From: Adiantum capillus-veneris
Taxonomy: Eukaryota > Streptophyta > Polypodiopsida > Polypodiales > Pteridaceae
Direction: 5' to 3'
NCBI GenBank assembly: GCA_014529385.2
Contig: CM043958.1
Location: 151,884,793-151,948,792 of the forward strand
Length of the DNA: 64,000 bases
Below the pieces are notes generated by a model. The model saw nothing but the letters and a program-made list of their open reading frames with translations. It did not search any database and had not been told where the DNA came from. Below are positions 12,436-24,621 of this stretch, piece by piece. The position numbers were made by a program, and so were the translations under genes. Every line of letters begins with the position of its first letter. Position 1 is the stretch's first letter.

Positions 12436-13049
12436 AGCAAATGTACAAATTTCTTTTAAATGACCCATGTTTTTGTCTTACCAAACTAGTTCTTTTTCTA
12501 AAATTGTGCACAAATTTAAACAGTATGCATGCTTAGAATCATGTTTGTGATGACGACGTCTCTCAAACACCAAGTAGAATTTGTCAATCTACTTTGGGAG
12601 ATTGGATTTGACTAAAGAGCAGACATTCCATTGCGGCAGCTATGTCTCCCAAGCACCAAATGGATAAGTCATCCGTCTTGGAAAGATGTCGTGGGATAAA
12701 AAGGGATCCTCTATCCGCTAAGTAAGATTGACTAATGACTAAGGCTTTATCTCTTCTACTTCATAGTCGAGGACGACTATGATTTCAAGAGAGAGGTAAT
12801 GTCATTTAATCTAATATCTAACCAACCCAAATGATTCTCTCATATTAAACTAATCACTTAATGTGGGAGTATAAACGAGAACAAGGGTGAAGATATAGAT
12901 ATGTGCTTATAGATCTTATCCAACACGGGGCCAATGGTAAAGGGGCCCAAATGAGAAATGGTCTATCAAAGAGCAAGGCTAACCAATGGAGCATAAGACC
13001 TTAGGGTTAGCTTCATTAAAGACCTCCAATAATGTATGTAAAAGTCCTT

Positions 13050-13280
13050 TGAGCTAGGACCGAGCTTGAGGTGGGAAGCCGACCCAGCTCGAGGTGTCCT
13101 GCTTGAGGTGCTTGTCATGCTCGAGGTACCTGTCGTGCTTGAGTAAGGTGCTTGAGGTGCTTGTCCTGCTAGATGACTAAGGTGCTTGAGGTGCTTTGTT
13201 ATTCTTGCTTGAGAAGCTTGTGGGAACACCCCCAAGCTAGGAGTGCTTTGTCATGCTTGATGAGTAAGGTGCTTGAGCAC
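13050..13280. repeat. Degenerate minisatellite within LTR A
   Basis: Variants of AAGGTGCTTGAGGTGCTTGTC are repeated about eight times with differing spacers. The same tract is at about 20470-20720 in the next LTR and in reduced form at about 3490-3570. It lies in the U3-like first half of the LTR. Confidence 0.75.
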
Positions 13281-13693
13281 ATAAAGTCAAAAGGATCCCT
13301 ACATAAGAGGGGGCTAGCCCATATTGTAGGGGCTAGTGAGAGAACACACACACACACACACACACACACACTCAAGGTAACCCGAAGCCTTAAGAGGCAG
13401 CAAGGAGACATGTCAAGCTCCTACTCGTGCTACCTTCATGAGGTGCTTGAATTGTAATGGCCATGCTTAAAAGGGGTCCAATGATAAATTACTTGACTTA
13501 TCTAATTGTTTTTGCATTTATCAAGTCCTCTCTCTCAAAGGGGAAAGGGGGACACGTCCCAAGGGTACCCTTGTTGCTTGTAATGCCTCCTGGTTGTGGT
13601 TGGCTAGGCCTGGAGGGGTCCAATGAGCTTCAAGCATGAGCTGCAAGGGGGGCGACCCAAGCAAGCTAGAGGGTTGCTTAGGGGGTATACTCA

Positions 13694-13705
13694 CCCCCCC
13701 CCCCC

Positions 13706-13736
<31 letters not shown>

Positions 13737-13744
13737 ACACACAC
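13694..13744. repeat. 29-nt C homopolymer followed by (AC)n
   Basis: The C run is 13694-13722 and is followed by AC dinucleotides to about 13744. The equivalent place in the last LTR (about 21127-21161) has only a short C-rich stretch and (CA)n, so the length here may be a real expansion or an assembly problem. Confidence 0.9.
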
Positions 13745-14422
13745 TCATTATGTGCTATACAAAGTGCAAGAGCTTCATCTCCTTCTCTGAGCTCCTTGAG
13801 AAGTTGAGAGCCTACACCAACACTCTTGGCTATGGAGTGCAAATCCAACCAAGAGCCATGCTTCAATGCTTAAGCTTTCCATCTTCTCCATCTTCATTAC
13901 TATGCTATTATGTATGCTAGCAAGAAGAGTTATGATAAGCGAGAAACTAATTCTTTCTCCTATGAAATGTTTCTTCTTCCTCTCCCCTACCCTCATTCCC
14001 TGCTAGCTCTCTCCACCTTCGAAGGTGTTCGAGGTCTTGGGACTGAGCCTTGGGATAGTTAAAGCTTTCTTCAAAGTTTATGTTATGATTGTGATGCATG
14101 AAGCTTTCCATCTTCATTGCATCACCTAGGTCATAAGGAACACAAAGATTATATTGTAACAAGTCTCTCTTAATGGCAGAAATCATAATACAAATGTCTG
14201 TTGGAGGGGGGACCTGCTCCACATAAATCCGGTTCTCAATTGTTGTCATCTTCTCTAAATTCTCTCTCTTCCAAAAGTATTGTTCATGCCAAGTTAACTA
14301 ATTGCTATGTCTATGTTGTTATCTTCGATTATGTTCACCCGCTATGCTCACAAAGTAATCTCTCAAAGGTATTCTTATTAGTTTCCGCTAGTCTCAAGTT
14401 AAATAAGCCAATTCCATTACAT

Positions 14423-14434
14423 TGGTATCAGAGC
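14423..14434 (+). other. Primer-binding site, tRNA-iMet type
   Basis: TGGTATCAGAGC, 1 nt after the LTR end at 14421, as in copy 1. Confidence 0.88.
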
Positions 14435-14832
14435 ATTTGGTTCCTCTTTTGTTGCTTAAGAAGAGATGTCTTTAAGTAGCCTATAAATGGTTGATTTTGT
14501 TAATTATATTAGGGTAAGTGGAATTGGGATCTGTTATCGATTTTGTTGAGTCCACTATGTGGGATATGGTGCACACTTCGAGAGATGTGGACTTAATAAT
14601 GGAGTCTTTTTAGACTTGCCTACATCTTTACCATTATTGAGCCATAAGAAGTTTGAAAGGAGCTAGCTCTTGGCAACTCCGCTATGTTAGAACTCCACTA
14701 TTCTCTATAATTAACAACTTTGAGGCGTGGGTGTAGATACTTAAGAGCAATTTTGCAAAGGCTAAGAGGAGTGGCAACTGAAGTTTTGAATTGCCAAAGC
14801 ATACAATAAGTACATACATAAATTCTGTTAAC

Positions 14833-17800
14833 ATGGCTAACAATAATCAAGAGAGTAGAATGAACATTGGTAGCTTTGATTTTGCACATGAAGGTGCTAA
14901 TGATGATGCCCCCATGTTTGTAAATTATCTCGTTACTTGGTTGCAACAAGCTATGGGCAACCCTGCTTTGCAAGTCGAAGTTACTCAACAAATTCGTGCT
15001 TATGGAATTTCCCTTCCTCTCCTCTTGGAGAGGGAGCTTAGGAGGCCTCTTGAAGAGACCCCCAAAAGAAGACTCTCTCCCATGAGAGAGGAGGAATCCA
15101 AAGAGCAAGAAAGCATGAAACATTAAGTTCCTCTGAAGATGTGGCTCCACGAAGACGGTGGTTTAGATGATCGCCCACTCCTCCCAAGAGGAAAAGATCA
15201 ACACACAATCCATGTCCTCATCATTCTGAAAGAGAAGAGAGGAAACAAAGGAAGAAAAGGGCTAGGAAGAGGTCACCCTCTTCTCCTTCTTCTTCACCTT
15301 CCTCCTCTTCCGATGAAAGCTATGTCTATTCTACTAGAGAATACAGGAGGGGACGACATCGCAAATTATAACTGCATGTCAGAGGTCACAAAAGCTAAAG
15401 AAGTTCAAGGAGGGAGGAAAGAGTATCTCTTTTCTCACTATGATGGCACCTTTGGTGCTACCGATAAAGTGTTGCCCTTCATCCAACAATTTGATGCGGC
15501 CTTTGGAGACAAGGGCTTCACGGAGTCGTCTAAGCCACACCATGTAGCTATGCACTTCCAAAAGTGAGCTCATCAATGGTGGGCTAGCCTTTGTGGCACT
15601 GTCGAATCCCCAAAGACATGGAAAACTCTACGAGTTTCCATCATGAAGCAATTCCTTGCAAGCGATGCAAAGGACAAAGTGCTTACCAAATGGTCCAGTC
15701 TAAAGCTTCTCTCTCATGAGTCTATCCACAGGTATGTAGACAAGTTTTGGGATTTACATCTCAAGGCTACTGTCTTTCAAAAGATAGACTTTGCCGAGCA
15801 AAGACAACAATTCTGTGCGTGGCCAACTACATCAACTCTCAATGGCCTGTTTCTATTATCGAAGTAATCCATCATACCATGGTTGCTTCACGCATCAATT
15901 TCCATCAAGGGGCTAGACGGAATGTCAAGCCCATGGAAAACAAAGACAAAGATGATGCAAAGGGGAAAACCAATGCTCAAAATTATTCCCAAGGCACTAC
16001 CAACAACAACAACAACAATCGGTCCAAGGAGAAGGGAGTTTACAAAGGCAAAAACAAACTCTCTCTGGAAGAGCTTGAAGCTTTTCGCAAGGACCATAAG
16101 TGTTTCAAGTGTGGGGAGCAAGGACATGGCTATCGTTCTTGCCCCAAAAAGAATGCTTGCAATGAGACTCCTAGGGCTTCCACCATCGAAGCTCCAAAAG
16201 ACGATGCTCATTGCAAAGGATTATCACTTTCCTATTCTTGGGGAAAGGTAAGAGAGCATGATGCCTTCATCTTGTTTGACCCTGGCTCTACTCACAACTT
16301 CATATCAACGGAGTTAGCCACCAAGTTGGGCATTCAAGCATTCAAGCTTTTAAGATGGGAGATATGGTAATGGCTGACACAGCTTTCAAGGGACAGCAAG
16401 CCTCCGTTACTCCCTTGATTGGGAAGTTGAGGCTTCATGTCCAAAGCTATGTCGACAACGAAGACTACTTCTTCATCTCTCCTCTCCAACATGAGGATGC
16501 TATCCTAGGGGCGCCATGGTTTGATCGCATGGCTGCCAATATGAAGTTTCCTGAAAGGAGAATTTACTTCACCTATAGGGGAAAGAACATGTATATAGAT
16601 GCTAGTGAGCGTCGTCACACTATTCCACTTGTAAATCCTCCTACTTTTGATAAGTCAATGAAGAGCTCAGTTTTTGCATACATGATTTTTGTCAAAGAGT
16701 CTCTAAAATATCCTAATGTTTTATCAAATGTAAATGGTAGGAATCAAGAAGAGTTAGACTTGTCTAATTTTCTAAAAGGATTCCAAGATGTGTTCATCGA
16801 TGATATCCCTATGGACACCTCCAAGATGAGGGGATAATGACCATTGTATTGAGCTCCTTCCAGAAAGCTCACCGCCTAACAAGCCTCTTTATCGAGTCTC
16901 TCAAGCTCAACGAGAGGAGATCGTCAGGCAAGTACAGGAATTGATAGACAAAGGGATGGTGAGGCCTAGTTCCTCTCCCTTTTGTTCTCCAGTCCTTTTA
17001 GTGCAAAAGAAAGATGGTACATACGTATGTGTGTGGACTATCCAGCACTAAACCATATCACTATCAAAAACAGATTTCCTGTGCCTTGAATAGAAGATTT
17101 GTTTGATAAGCTACAAGGCTCTACCTACTTCAGTAGGATTGACCTTGAAAGTGGCTATCATCAAATAAGGATAGTGGATGAAGATATCCTAAAGACCGCG
17201 TTTCGCACAACGTTATGAATATCTAGTCATGCCTTTTGGCTTGACTAATGCACCAGCTACATTCAATCGTCTAATGGAAGAAAAAAAATAGACCATACCG
17301 TAAATTCACTGGAGTGTTCTTTGATGATATCATCATCTACTCCATGCTGCATATCTCTACCTGTTTGTGGGAGAGGTCTTGTCAGATTTTCTTAGAGGTC
17401 AGAGTAGTGCATTCAGAGGAGTGCTCTTGCTTTTGCATCTTTCATTCTTTTCTTATGTTTGCAGCTAGAATTGGAATTGACACTGATGCTTCTAACTTTT
17501 AGGTTTCACATCAAGCCCACAAGTGATAGCTTTACCTTTCCAAGTTTAGCTCATCTCTCTCTTGATGACACCACGTCCACCATGCCTACCCCAGTAGTCT
17601 TTGGAGGAACATAAGCGACATCTCTAAGTGATTTTTCAAGTATTGAGGGAGAACAAGCCTTTTCTTAACCAAAAGAAAAGTGAATTCTTCCTTCAAGAGA
17701 TTCAATACCTAGGTCATATTATCTCTCAAGATGGTATCCGCATGGATCCATCAAAGTTAGAGGTAATAAAAGCATAGCCTAATCCAAGGAATCTACATGA

Positions 17801-19856
17801 GCTAAGAAGCTTTATTGGTATGTGCGCATACTATAGACGCTTCATAGATAAATTCTCTCAAATAGCAGGACCACTACATGACTTAACTAAGAAGAACGCC
17901 GAGTATGTATGCACTGCTAAGGAGCAAAATGCTTTTGATAAGCTCAAGGAGAAGCTTAATCTTTATGCTTTCAGATCTCTTAAAGCCATTTGAGGTCCAA
18001 TGTGGTGCTTGTGGTGATTGCCTTGGAGCAGTTTTGCTTCAAGAAGGGCATACCATAGCATATGAGAGCCGAAGGCTCAATACGAATGAATGAGTCTTGG
18101 GCATTTATGAAAAAGAGCTTTTAGCTGTTCTACATGCCCTAGACACATGGAAGCAATACCTATCGGGGACTCCATTTTTCCTATGAACCGACTACCAAAG
18201 TCTCAAGTATTTCATGACGCAAACCAAGCTTTCCGACAAACAAATGAGGTGGGCAAATTTTCTTTTGCAATTTAATTTCCATATTGCTTACATTGCTGGT
18301 AAGCACAATCAAGTGGCCCGTCGATGCACTTTCACGACGACCAAAAGTTAATGCGGTGTCTATAGCTACTCACAATGATCTATCTTCTATGATAGATGAG
18401 TATGCTACAGACCCTGACTTTAGAGACATAATGTCAGCCCTTGCTTTGGGGAAGAAAGAGGAACCATTCACCTTGCAGGATGGTTATCTTCTCCATGACA
18501 ATAGGCTATGTGTTACATATTCCCTTCGTGAGAAAGTTATGTATGAATCCCATGCTCCTCCTATGCGAGGCATAGAGGTATTCAACCTACTCTTCAAGGA
18601 GTAGAGACGTATTGCTATTGGCCTACCATGAAAGTGGACATACAAGAGTATGTTCAAAATGTATAGTATGCCAAAGGACCAAGTATGATAGAGGGAAGCA
18701 ACCTGGATTACTCCAGCCATTGCCTATCCCAAATTCACCATGGGAGAGTATATCCATGTATTTCATCTTTGGATTACCCAAGTCTATCCATGGGAATACG
18801 ATAATATGGACAATAGTCGACAGGTTTAGCAAGCAAGCACACTTGATTCATGTCAAAAATACTATTGAGACACACCAAATGGCAACTCTCTTCATATCTC
18901 AGATTTTCAAACACCATAATTTACCCACATCCATTGTGTCAGATAGAGGTCCTAGAATGATTAGTAATTTCTGGAAAGGTCTCTTTGAATATCTAGGAAC
19001 AAAATTGAATTTCTCTTTGGCCTATCACCCACAAATGGATGGCCAAAGTGAGATAGCCATTCTTACGATACTCCATCAACTAAAGAATTATGTTACAGAA
19101 GTAGATCAACGTTCACAATGGGAAAAGTACTTACCTCTCGTAGAGTATGCTTACAATAATACTGTACATACTTCTAGGGGAAAAGCACCTTTTGAGATCA
19201 TTGAGGGAAGACCTAAAAGTCCCTTTCTAAAATTACATGGGAAGATCTTCACTGCCAATGAGTATAGCCATGACCTACAAGAATAAAAGATTAAGGAGGC
19301 TATATCCATCTCTCAACAAAGGCAAAAAGATGTTGCTAACAAGCACAGAAGGGCCTTATCGTTCAAAGAAAATGATTGGGTCTTACTTAAGTTTCCTAAG
19401 CCTCAATTAAGAAAAACATCGAGCAAAAATCCTACGGGCCATCAAAAGTATTATGCTAAGCTAGCAAAAAGATACTATGGTCCTTTCCAAATTTCGAAGC
19501 CTATCAATGAGACGGCCTACCAACTCAAATTGCTCAGCCATTGGCTCATCCACAATGCTTTTCATGTGAGCCTACTCAAGCTCTACAAAAGAGAGCCACC
19601 AAGTGAACCAATTAGTGAGGACCCTCCCGAAGTTGAAGACTAAGAAGAGGTGCTACAACCCGAAGCTATCCTTTGGCATGAAGACAAGATACTACGACAT
19701 GGTAAGATTATCTGACGGTATCTTGATTAAGGTAAAAAATTATCCTTTCGAAGATGCTAGATGGATGCAAGGAATACAACTTAAGGATATTATGAACCTT
19801 GCGAATGCTTACAATGCTACATTAGAGTCAGCAAAGGTACAAATTTCTTTTAAATG
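14833..19856 (+). pseudogene. gag-pol remnant, family A copy 3
   Basis: Gag begins MANNNQESRMN at 14833 and is open to 15126, then shifts frame; a TGA ends the gag frame at 15567. The zinc knuckle CFKCGEQGHGYRSC is intact at about 16105-16150. Protease DPGSTHNFIS follows, then a frameshift at about 16340 caused by a short duplication (GGCATTCAAGCATTCAAGC). Reverse transcriptase has several stops, the same FRTT junction lesion as copy 2 at about 17210, and a foreign insert at 17345. RNase H (about 17960-18330), integrase (18612-19286) and a chromodomain-like segment (about 19640-19850) follow. The protein family is clear; the copy is non-functional. Confidence 0.85.
17345..17595. mobile_element. 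Insert of about 250 bp in copy 3 reverse transcriptase
   Basis: Copy 2 is continuous at the equivalent place (10198-10205), whereas copy 3 carries about 250 bp between CTACTCCA (17337-17344) and the near-identical CTACCCCA (17586-17593). That would fit an 8-bp target duplication with one mismatch, as for hAT-type elements. I see no clear terminal inverted repeats. The insert contains an intron-acceptor-like TTTGCAG and may be a captured gene fragment. Confidence 0.6.
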
Positions 19857-20192
19857 ACCCATGTTTTTGTCTTGCTAAACTAGTTCTTTTTCTAAAATTG
19901 TGCACAAATTTAAATAGTATGCATGTTGAGAATCATGTTTGTGATGACGACGTCTCTCAAACACCAAGTAGAATTTGTCAATCTACTTTGGGAGAATGAA
20001 ATGGATTGAAGAGCAGATGTGCCATTGCGGCAGCTATGTCTCCCAAGCACCAAATGGAAAGGTCATCTGTCTTGGAAAGATGTCATGGGATAAAAAGGGA
20101 TCCTCTATCCGCTAAGTAAGATTGACTAATGACTAAGGCTTTATCTCTTCTACCTCATATCGAGGACAACTATGATTTCGAGAGAGAGATAA

Positions 20193-21124
20193 TGTCATAA
20201 AATCTAATATCTAACCAACCCAAATGATTTTCTCATTTAAACTGATCATTTAATGTGGGAGAATAAACGGGAACGAGGGTTAAGATATAGATATGTGCTT
20301 ATAGATCTATTTCAACACGGGGCCCATGGTAAAGGGCCCTAAATGAGAAATGGTCTATCAAAGAGCAAGGCTAATGAATGGAGCATAAGACCTTAGGGTT
20401 AGCTTCATTAAAGACCTCCAATAATGAGTGTAAAAGTCCTTTGACCTTAGGTAAGCTAGGGCTGAGCTTGAGGTGGGAACCTGGCCCCGCTCGAGGTGCT
20501 TGTCCTGTTTAAGGTGCTTGTCATGCTTGAGGTACTTGTTGTGCTTGATTAAGGTGCTTGAGGTTCTTGTCCTGCTGGATGATTAAGGTGCTTGAGGTGC
20601 TTGTCCTGTTGGATGACTAAGGTGCTTGAGGTGCTTTGTTATTCTTGCTTGAGAAGCTTGTGGGAACACCCCCAAGTTAGGAGTGCTTTGTCATGCTTGA
20701 TGAGTAAGGTGCTTGAGCACATAAAGTCAAAAGGAGCCCTACATAAGAGGGGGCGAGCCCATGTTGTAGGGGCTAGTGAGAGAACACACACACATACACA
20801 CTCAAGGTAACCCCAAGCCTTAAGAGGCAACAAGGACACATGTCAAGCTCCTACCCGTGCTATCTTCATGAGATGCTTGAATTCTATTGGTTAGGCTTAA
20901 AAGGGGTCCAATGATAAATTACTTGAATTATCTAATTATTTTTGCATTTATCAAGTCCTCTCTCTCAAAGGGAAAGGGGGACACTTGTCCCAAGGCTACC
21001 CTTGTTGTTTGTAATCCCTCCTGCTTGTGATTTGCTGGGCCTAGAGGGGTCCAATGAGCTTCAAGCATGAGCTACAAGGGGGGGTCGACCCAAGCAAGCT
21101 AGGTGGTTGCTTAGGGGGTATACT

Positions 21125-21164
<40 letters not shown>

Positions 21165-21849
21165 CATACACTCTCATTGTGTGTTATGCAAAGTGCAAGG
21201 CTCCATCTCCTTCTCCAAGCTCCTTGAGAAGTTGAGAGCCTACACCAACGCTCTTGGCTTTGGAGTGCAAATCCAACCAAGAGCCATGCTTCAATGCTTA
21301 AGCTTGCCATCTTCTCCATCTTCATTATTATGCTATTATGTATGCTAGCAGGAAGAGTTATGATAAGCGAGGAACTAATTCTTTCTCCTATGAAATGTTT
21401 CTTCTTCCTCTCCCCTACCCTCATTCCCTGCTACCTCTCTCCACCTTCGAAGGTGTTTGAGGTCTTGGGACTGAGGCTTGGGATAGTTAAAGCTTTCTTC
21501 AAAGTTTATGTTATGTTTGTGATGCATGAAGATTTCCATCTTCATTGCATCACCTAGGTCATAAGGAATACAAAGATTGTATTGTAACAAGTCTCTCTTA
21601 ATTGGAGAAATCATAATACAAATGCCTATTGGAGGGGGGACCGGCTCCACATAAATCTGGTCCTCAGGTGTTGTCATGTTCTCTAAATTCTCTCTCTTGC
21701 AAAAGTATTGTTCGTGCCAAGTTAACTAATTGCTATGTCTATGTTGTTATCTTCAATTATGTTCACCCGCTATGCTCACAAAGTAATCTCTCAAAAGTAT
21801 TCTTATGAATTTTCGCTACTCTCGAGTTAAATAGGCCAATTTTATTACA
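20193..21849 (+). repeat. LTR, family A, last 3' LTR
   Basis: It begins TGTCATAAAATC right after the purine tract and ends TTTTATTACA. It is 1657 bp and retains the GGTGCTTGA minisatellite and a (CA)n tract at about 21131-21161. No primer site or gag follows, so the array ends here. Confidence 0.88.
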
Positions 21850-22340
21850 TTACCATATGTTGATAACTTTGCTTGACAACACACCAAATCTTGGAGCAAG
21901 CAAAACAAGAAATTCACAAAGCACAACATTCATGCATGAAACAAGCAAATAGAAAGAGAACTTGATTCAACATATATTGTGTGTAAATCTGCCTCGTCTC
22001 CACACAAACTTTGAAGATTCTTAGTTCTCTCTATTTTTTGCAAATGAGGGTTATTGCTTCCCTATCAGGGAGAACTGTTATCAATATCACTACTTTTGGA
22101 CATTTTATCTTTTTTGCTTATGTTTTATTCTCAAAAACCATGCAAAAGAAGGAATGTAAATAGAACTCCCCTTTACCTACTATTATGAGAGTTCAAGTGA
22201 AATGCAGCAACTACTTCTATTTTGGGTGCATGTGTGCAAACGATAATGAGAAAAAGAGAACCGTTAAATCGCATCATCGTACGCACCGCACTTCTTGACC
22301 CTCCACGAGGAAGACGAGTGCTCCGGGAGTATCCTTCTCA
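21850..22340. other. No gene recognised
   Basis: AT-rich sequence downstream of the A array; no open frame with a recognisable product. Confidence 0.5.
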
Positions 22341-22690
22341 GGTGATCATTTGTTTTACCCCCCTTTCGAAGCCAATGGAGCCATCAAAATTTATATTAGA
22401 GCCCAGCTGCAGGATACACTTTTGCCCCCTTTTATGCTAATTTTCTCTCATAATCAGGGCATACACTCTCTTCATTACGTAGCTCATGCTCTCTTATCTT
22501 TCATATATTTATTTTATTTTGATTTAAGGTGATCGCTTGTTTTACCCCCCTTTCGAAGTTAGAGCCAAGCTGTAGGATACACTTTTGCCCCCTTTTATGT
22601 AAATTTCTCTTATAATCATGGCATATACTCTCTTCATTACGTAGCTCATGCTCTCTTATCTTTCATATATTTATCTTATTTTAATTTATG
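22341..22690. repeat. Tandem duplication, units about 187 and 163 bp
   Basis: Both units begin GGTGATC followed by a TTGTTTTACCCCCCTTTCG block and end in TTTCATATATTTAT plus an ATTTTAATTT-like tail (22341-22527 and 22528-22690). The second has a roughly 20-bp deletion. No coding content. Confidence 0.85.
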
Positions 22691-23019
22691 CTCCATGAGA
22701 TGAATAAAGAGATGGAAAGCAACTACTCAATCATATCGATCGAGGGGATGGTTGATATGCAGTATGGTGTCTTGTGTTTTGATTTTTGTTTATGTTGTTC
22801 TCTTTATTTGTTGTGATTATTCAATCAATTGTTTTGTTGAATTTATTTCGTCTTAATGAATTGAAGTTGCATTGAAAGTGTTGGGAAGGTATCAAGAAGC
22901 CAACAATTGACGTTTCATTCGCCATAGCCATCATCAACAATTATGTAGGCCCGATGTTGATCGCGGTCTAATGGTCAACCACCCAATGTATGTGCTCTGT
23001 AGACCACCCAACTCTAAGT

Positions 23020-23340
23020 CTGAAAGTGATACACTATGCTTTGTACAGATTCATGCACTATCATACATTATGAATGCAATAGAGCCTATGATTACGTTCT
23101 AGCATGGGTTGAGTGAAGAGTCGCAAAGCTTTTGCCAATATGCCAAGAGGGAATTTACTCTTAGCTATGACAATACCAAGTCATCCAAGTGTATGCACGA
23201 TATTAGCCTATAACCTTCTATATGTCCTTTAACTTCTCAAGGCTAATAGTGCCCTTATCAAGCATATTTGTTTGCAAATTCTATCAAGACATCATAAGAA
23301 CTGGCTAATGGAAATTGTCTCTCCTAGCCTTGCAAAGTTG
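23020..23340 (+). pseudogene. Possible decayed copia-type gag segment
   Basis: One frame reads LCFVQIHALSYIMNAIEP and later SQSFCQYAKREF with a stop between. The spacing resembles the W..I..L..SI part of Ty1/copia gag (UBN2-like) proteins. The match is from memory, weak and broken, and no LTRs were identified around it. Confidence 0.3.
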
Positions 23341-24157
23341 CACAACCTTCAGTTATTGTGATGAAACTTCTCTTCTACTCTTACATGCTCTCCACCATGT
23401 CGTCATTATGAGAGTGCCATACTTATCTAAGGTGGCACTATAATAGATACATTAATGGAGTTGACGCAATGTTAATTGCTGGATTGGCTTGTTAGGCAGC
23501 AGTCGCTTTTGCGAGATCTGGGGGAGCGTGTGTTAGTTTCTCAAGTCCCAATTATTGTAGTCATTGTAGGTGATGGCTTTATGTGGCAACACACTCACTA
23601 AGTCCATCCCCTTCAAGGTGGGACGATTGCAAGTATATTACATATTTAGTCTTAATTATTGCTCTTTGTGATTGTCCTCTCGATTAAGCTTTTGTCAGTC
23701 ACCACTAATAACAAGGTCCTAACTTATATGTTCTTAATATTTGGTGCGGCGATGTAGAAAACCATAGTTTTTCCTTGAAGTATTTACCTTGTTACCATGG
23801 TTATACCACATTCATTATTCACCTTGTTGCACCTTGCTATGGTCAGCCTTGTGATTCATCGCTTGATAACTCTTCTAGGGGGTGAGAGAGTCCTACAAAT
23901 CAGGGTGGGTTGAGACTGCGCGGCGGAAGAGTTTAGCTTTTCTTATTCCGCCGTAGTATGTAATTCACACAGCCCAGAGGTAGGGCAGCTTGAATCACGT
24001 GGATAGCTTGAGTTGTGGGTAAATATGAAGCGTAAGTTCCGGTTTCAACCCTTGCGTGGCGAGATCTATTCGACCTTCTGGGCATAAGACATTTTCTGAG
24101 AGGGGGGCGGGGGGCCTCGCTAATAGCCTCAGGGGATCGGAAATGTGTTGCGCCCCT
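23341..24157. other. No gene recognised
   Basis: No supported open frame. The base composition shifts from AT-rich to more GC-rich from about 23900, approaching the MULE target site. Confidence 0.5.
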
Positions 24158-24166
24158 TTAAATTTC

Positions 24167-24262
24167 GAGCAAATTACCAAAATACCCTTCCAATTTGCCG
24201 AAATTCCCCAAACGCCCCTCGTATTTTCAGAATTCCCAAAAAGCCCCTCGTATTCTCTCAAC
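24167..24262 (+). repeat. MULE left terminal inverted repeat
   Basis: About 95 bp with a repeated pattern of CCAAAATACCC, AATTTG.CGAAATTCCC and GCCCCTCGTATTTTC. The right arm (about 27885-27983) carries the same pattern in inverse orientation with roughly 80 percent similarity by eye; the outer 50 bp align best. Confidence 0.85.
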
Positions 24263-24621
24263 ATACGGTTTCGTCCGAAACTGTTGAAAAAAACAGCGAG
24301 CAGCACCGAAACTGTCGTGCAAGAAAATTGTCGCCTCGCCAGCTCTGAGTCCCAGCAACGCAGGCAGCCAGCCCTGAGTCGCAGCAACGCAGGCCATTGT
24401 CTGCTTACACGGCCCTTGAGGTCGACAGGTCACAAAAACGAGGGAGTCTTCAACGCATCTCTCTCCACAGACTAGTTGGGAGCCTTTTGTGCGATGTATG
24501 CGAATGGCTATGTGCAAGGCAAATGTCCATCCGCATAGTGCAGGATACAGATTGATGCAAGAGCTCGTTGTTGTTTGTATGTAAACAAGTGTGGTATTGC
24601 GGGTACACACAAGAGGAAACC

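Larger units (their letters stand above)
8556..14421 (+). mobile_element. Ty3/gypsy element, family A, copy 2 (5' truncated)
   Basis: It begins abruptly in mid-gag (compare 5687 and 15709) with no 5' LTR or primer site. It runs through pol and chromodomain to a full 3' LTR at 12800-14421. That LTR is at the same time the 5' LTR of copy 3, the arrangement expected after unequal recombination between LTRs. The 3' non-coding zone 12436-12799 ends in the purine-rich tract AAGAGAGAGGTAA just before the LTR. Confidence 0.85.
12800..14421 (+). repeat. LTR, family A, shared by copies 2 and 3
   Basis: It starts TGTCATTTAATC and ends TTCCATTACA. At 1622 bp it contains a degenerate GGTGCTTGA repeat tract, a (CA)n tract and a 29-nt C run. 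Pol sequence ends upstream and a primer site follows at 14423, so one LTR serves two internal regions. Confidence 0.88.
12800..21849 (+). mobile_element. Ty3/gypsy element, family A, copy 3 (full structure, dead)
   Basis: It has two LTRs (12800-14421 and 20193-21849), an iMet primer site, gag, pol, a chromodomain-like end and a purine tract (GAGAGAGATAA before 20193). The 5-mers outside the outer LTRs do not match, in line with its being a unit of a tandem array. A roughly 250-bp foreign insert interrupts reverse transcriptase at 17345. Confidence 0.87.

Noticed and set aside
13521-13920. Frames with poly-Pro or poly-Gly at the C homopolymer
   Set aside because: A by-product of the 29-nt C run and (CA)n within an LTR.
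12795-21854. GGTAA / TTACC as target duplication of A copy 3
   Set aside because: They are inverse, not direct, repeats, and GGTAA belongs to the purine tract of copy 2.
22222-22532. Frames at 22222-22440 and 22350-22532
   Set aside because: They fall on a non-coding tandem duplication and are not kept between its two units.
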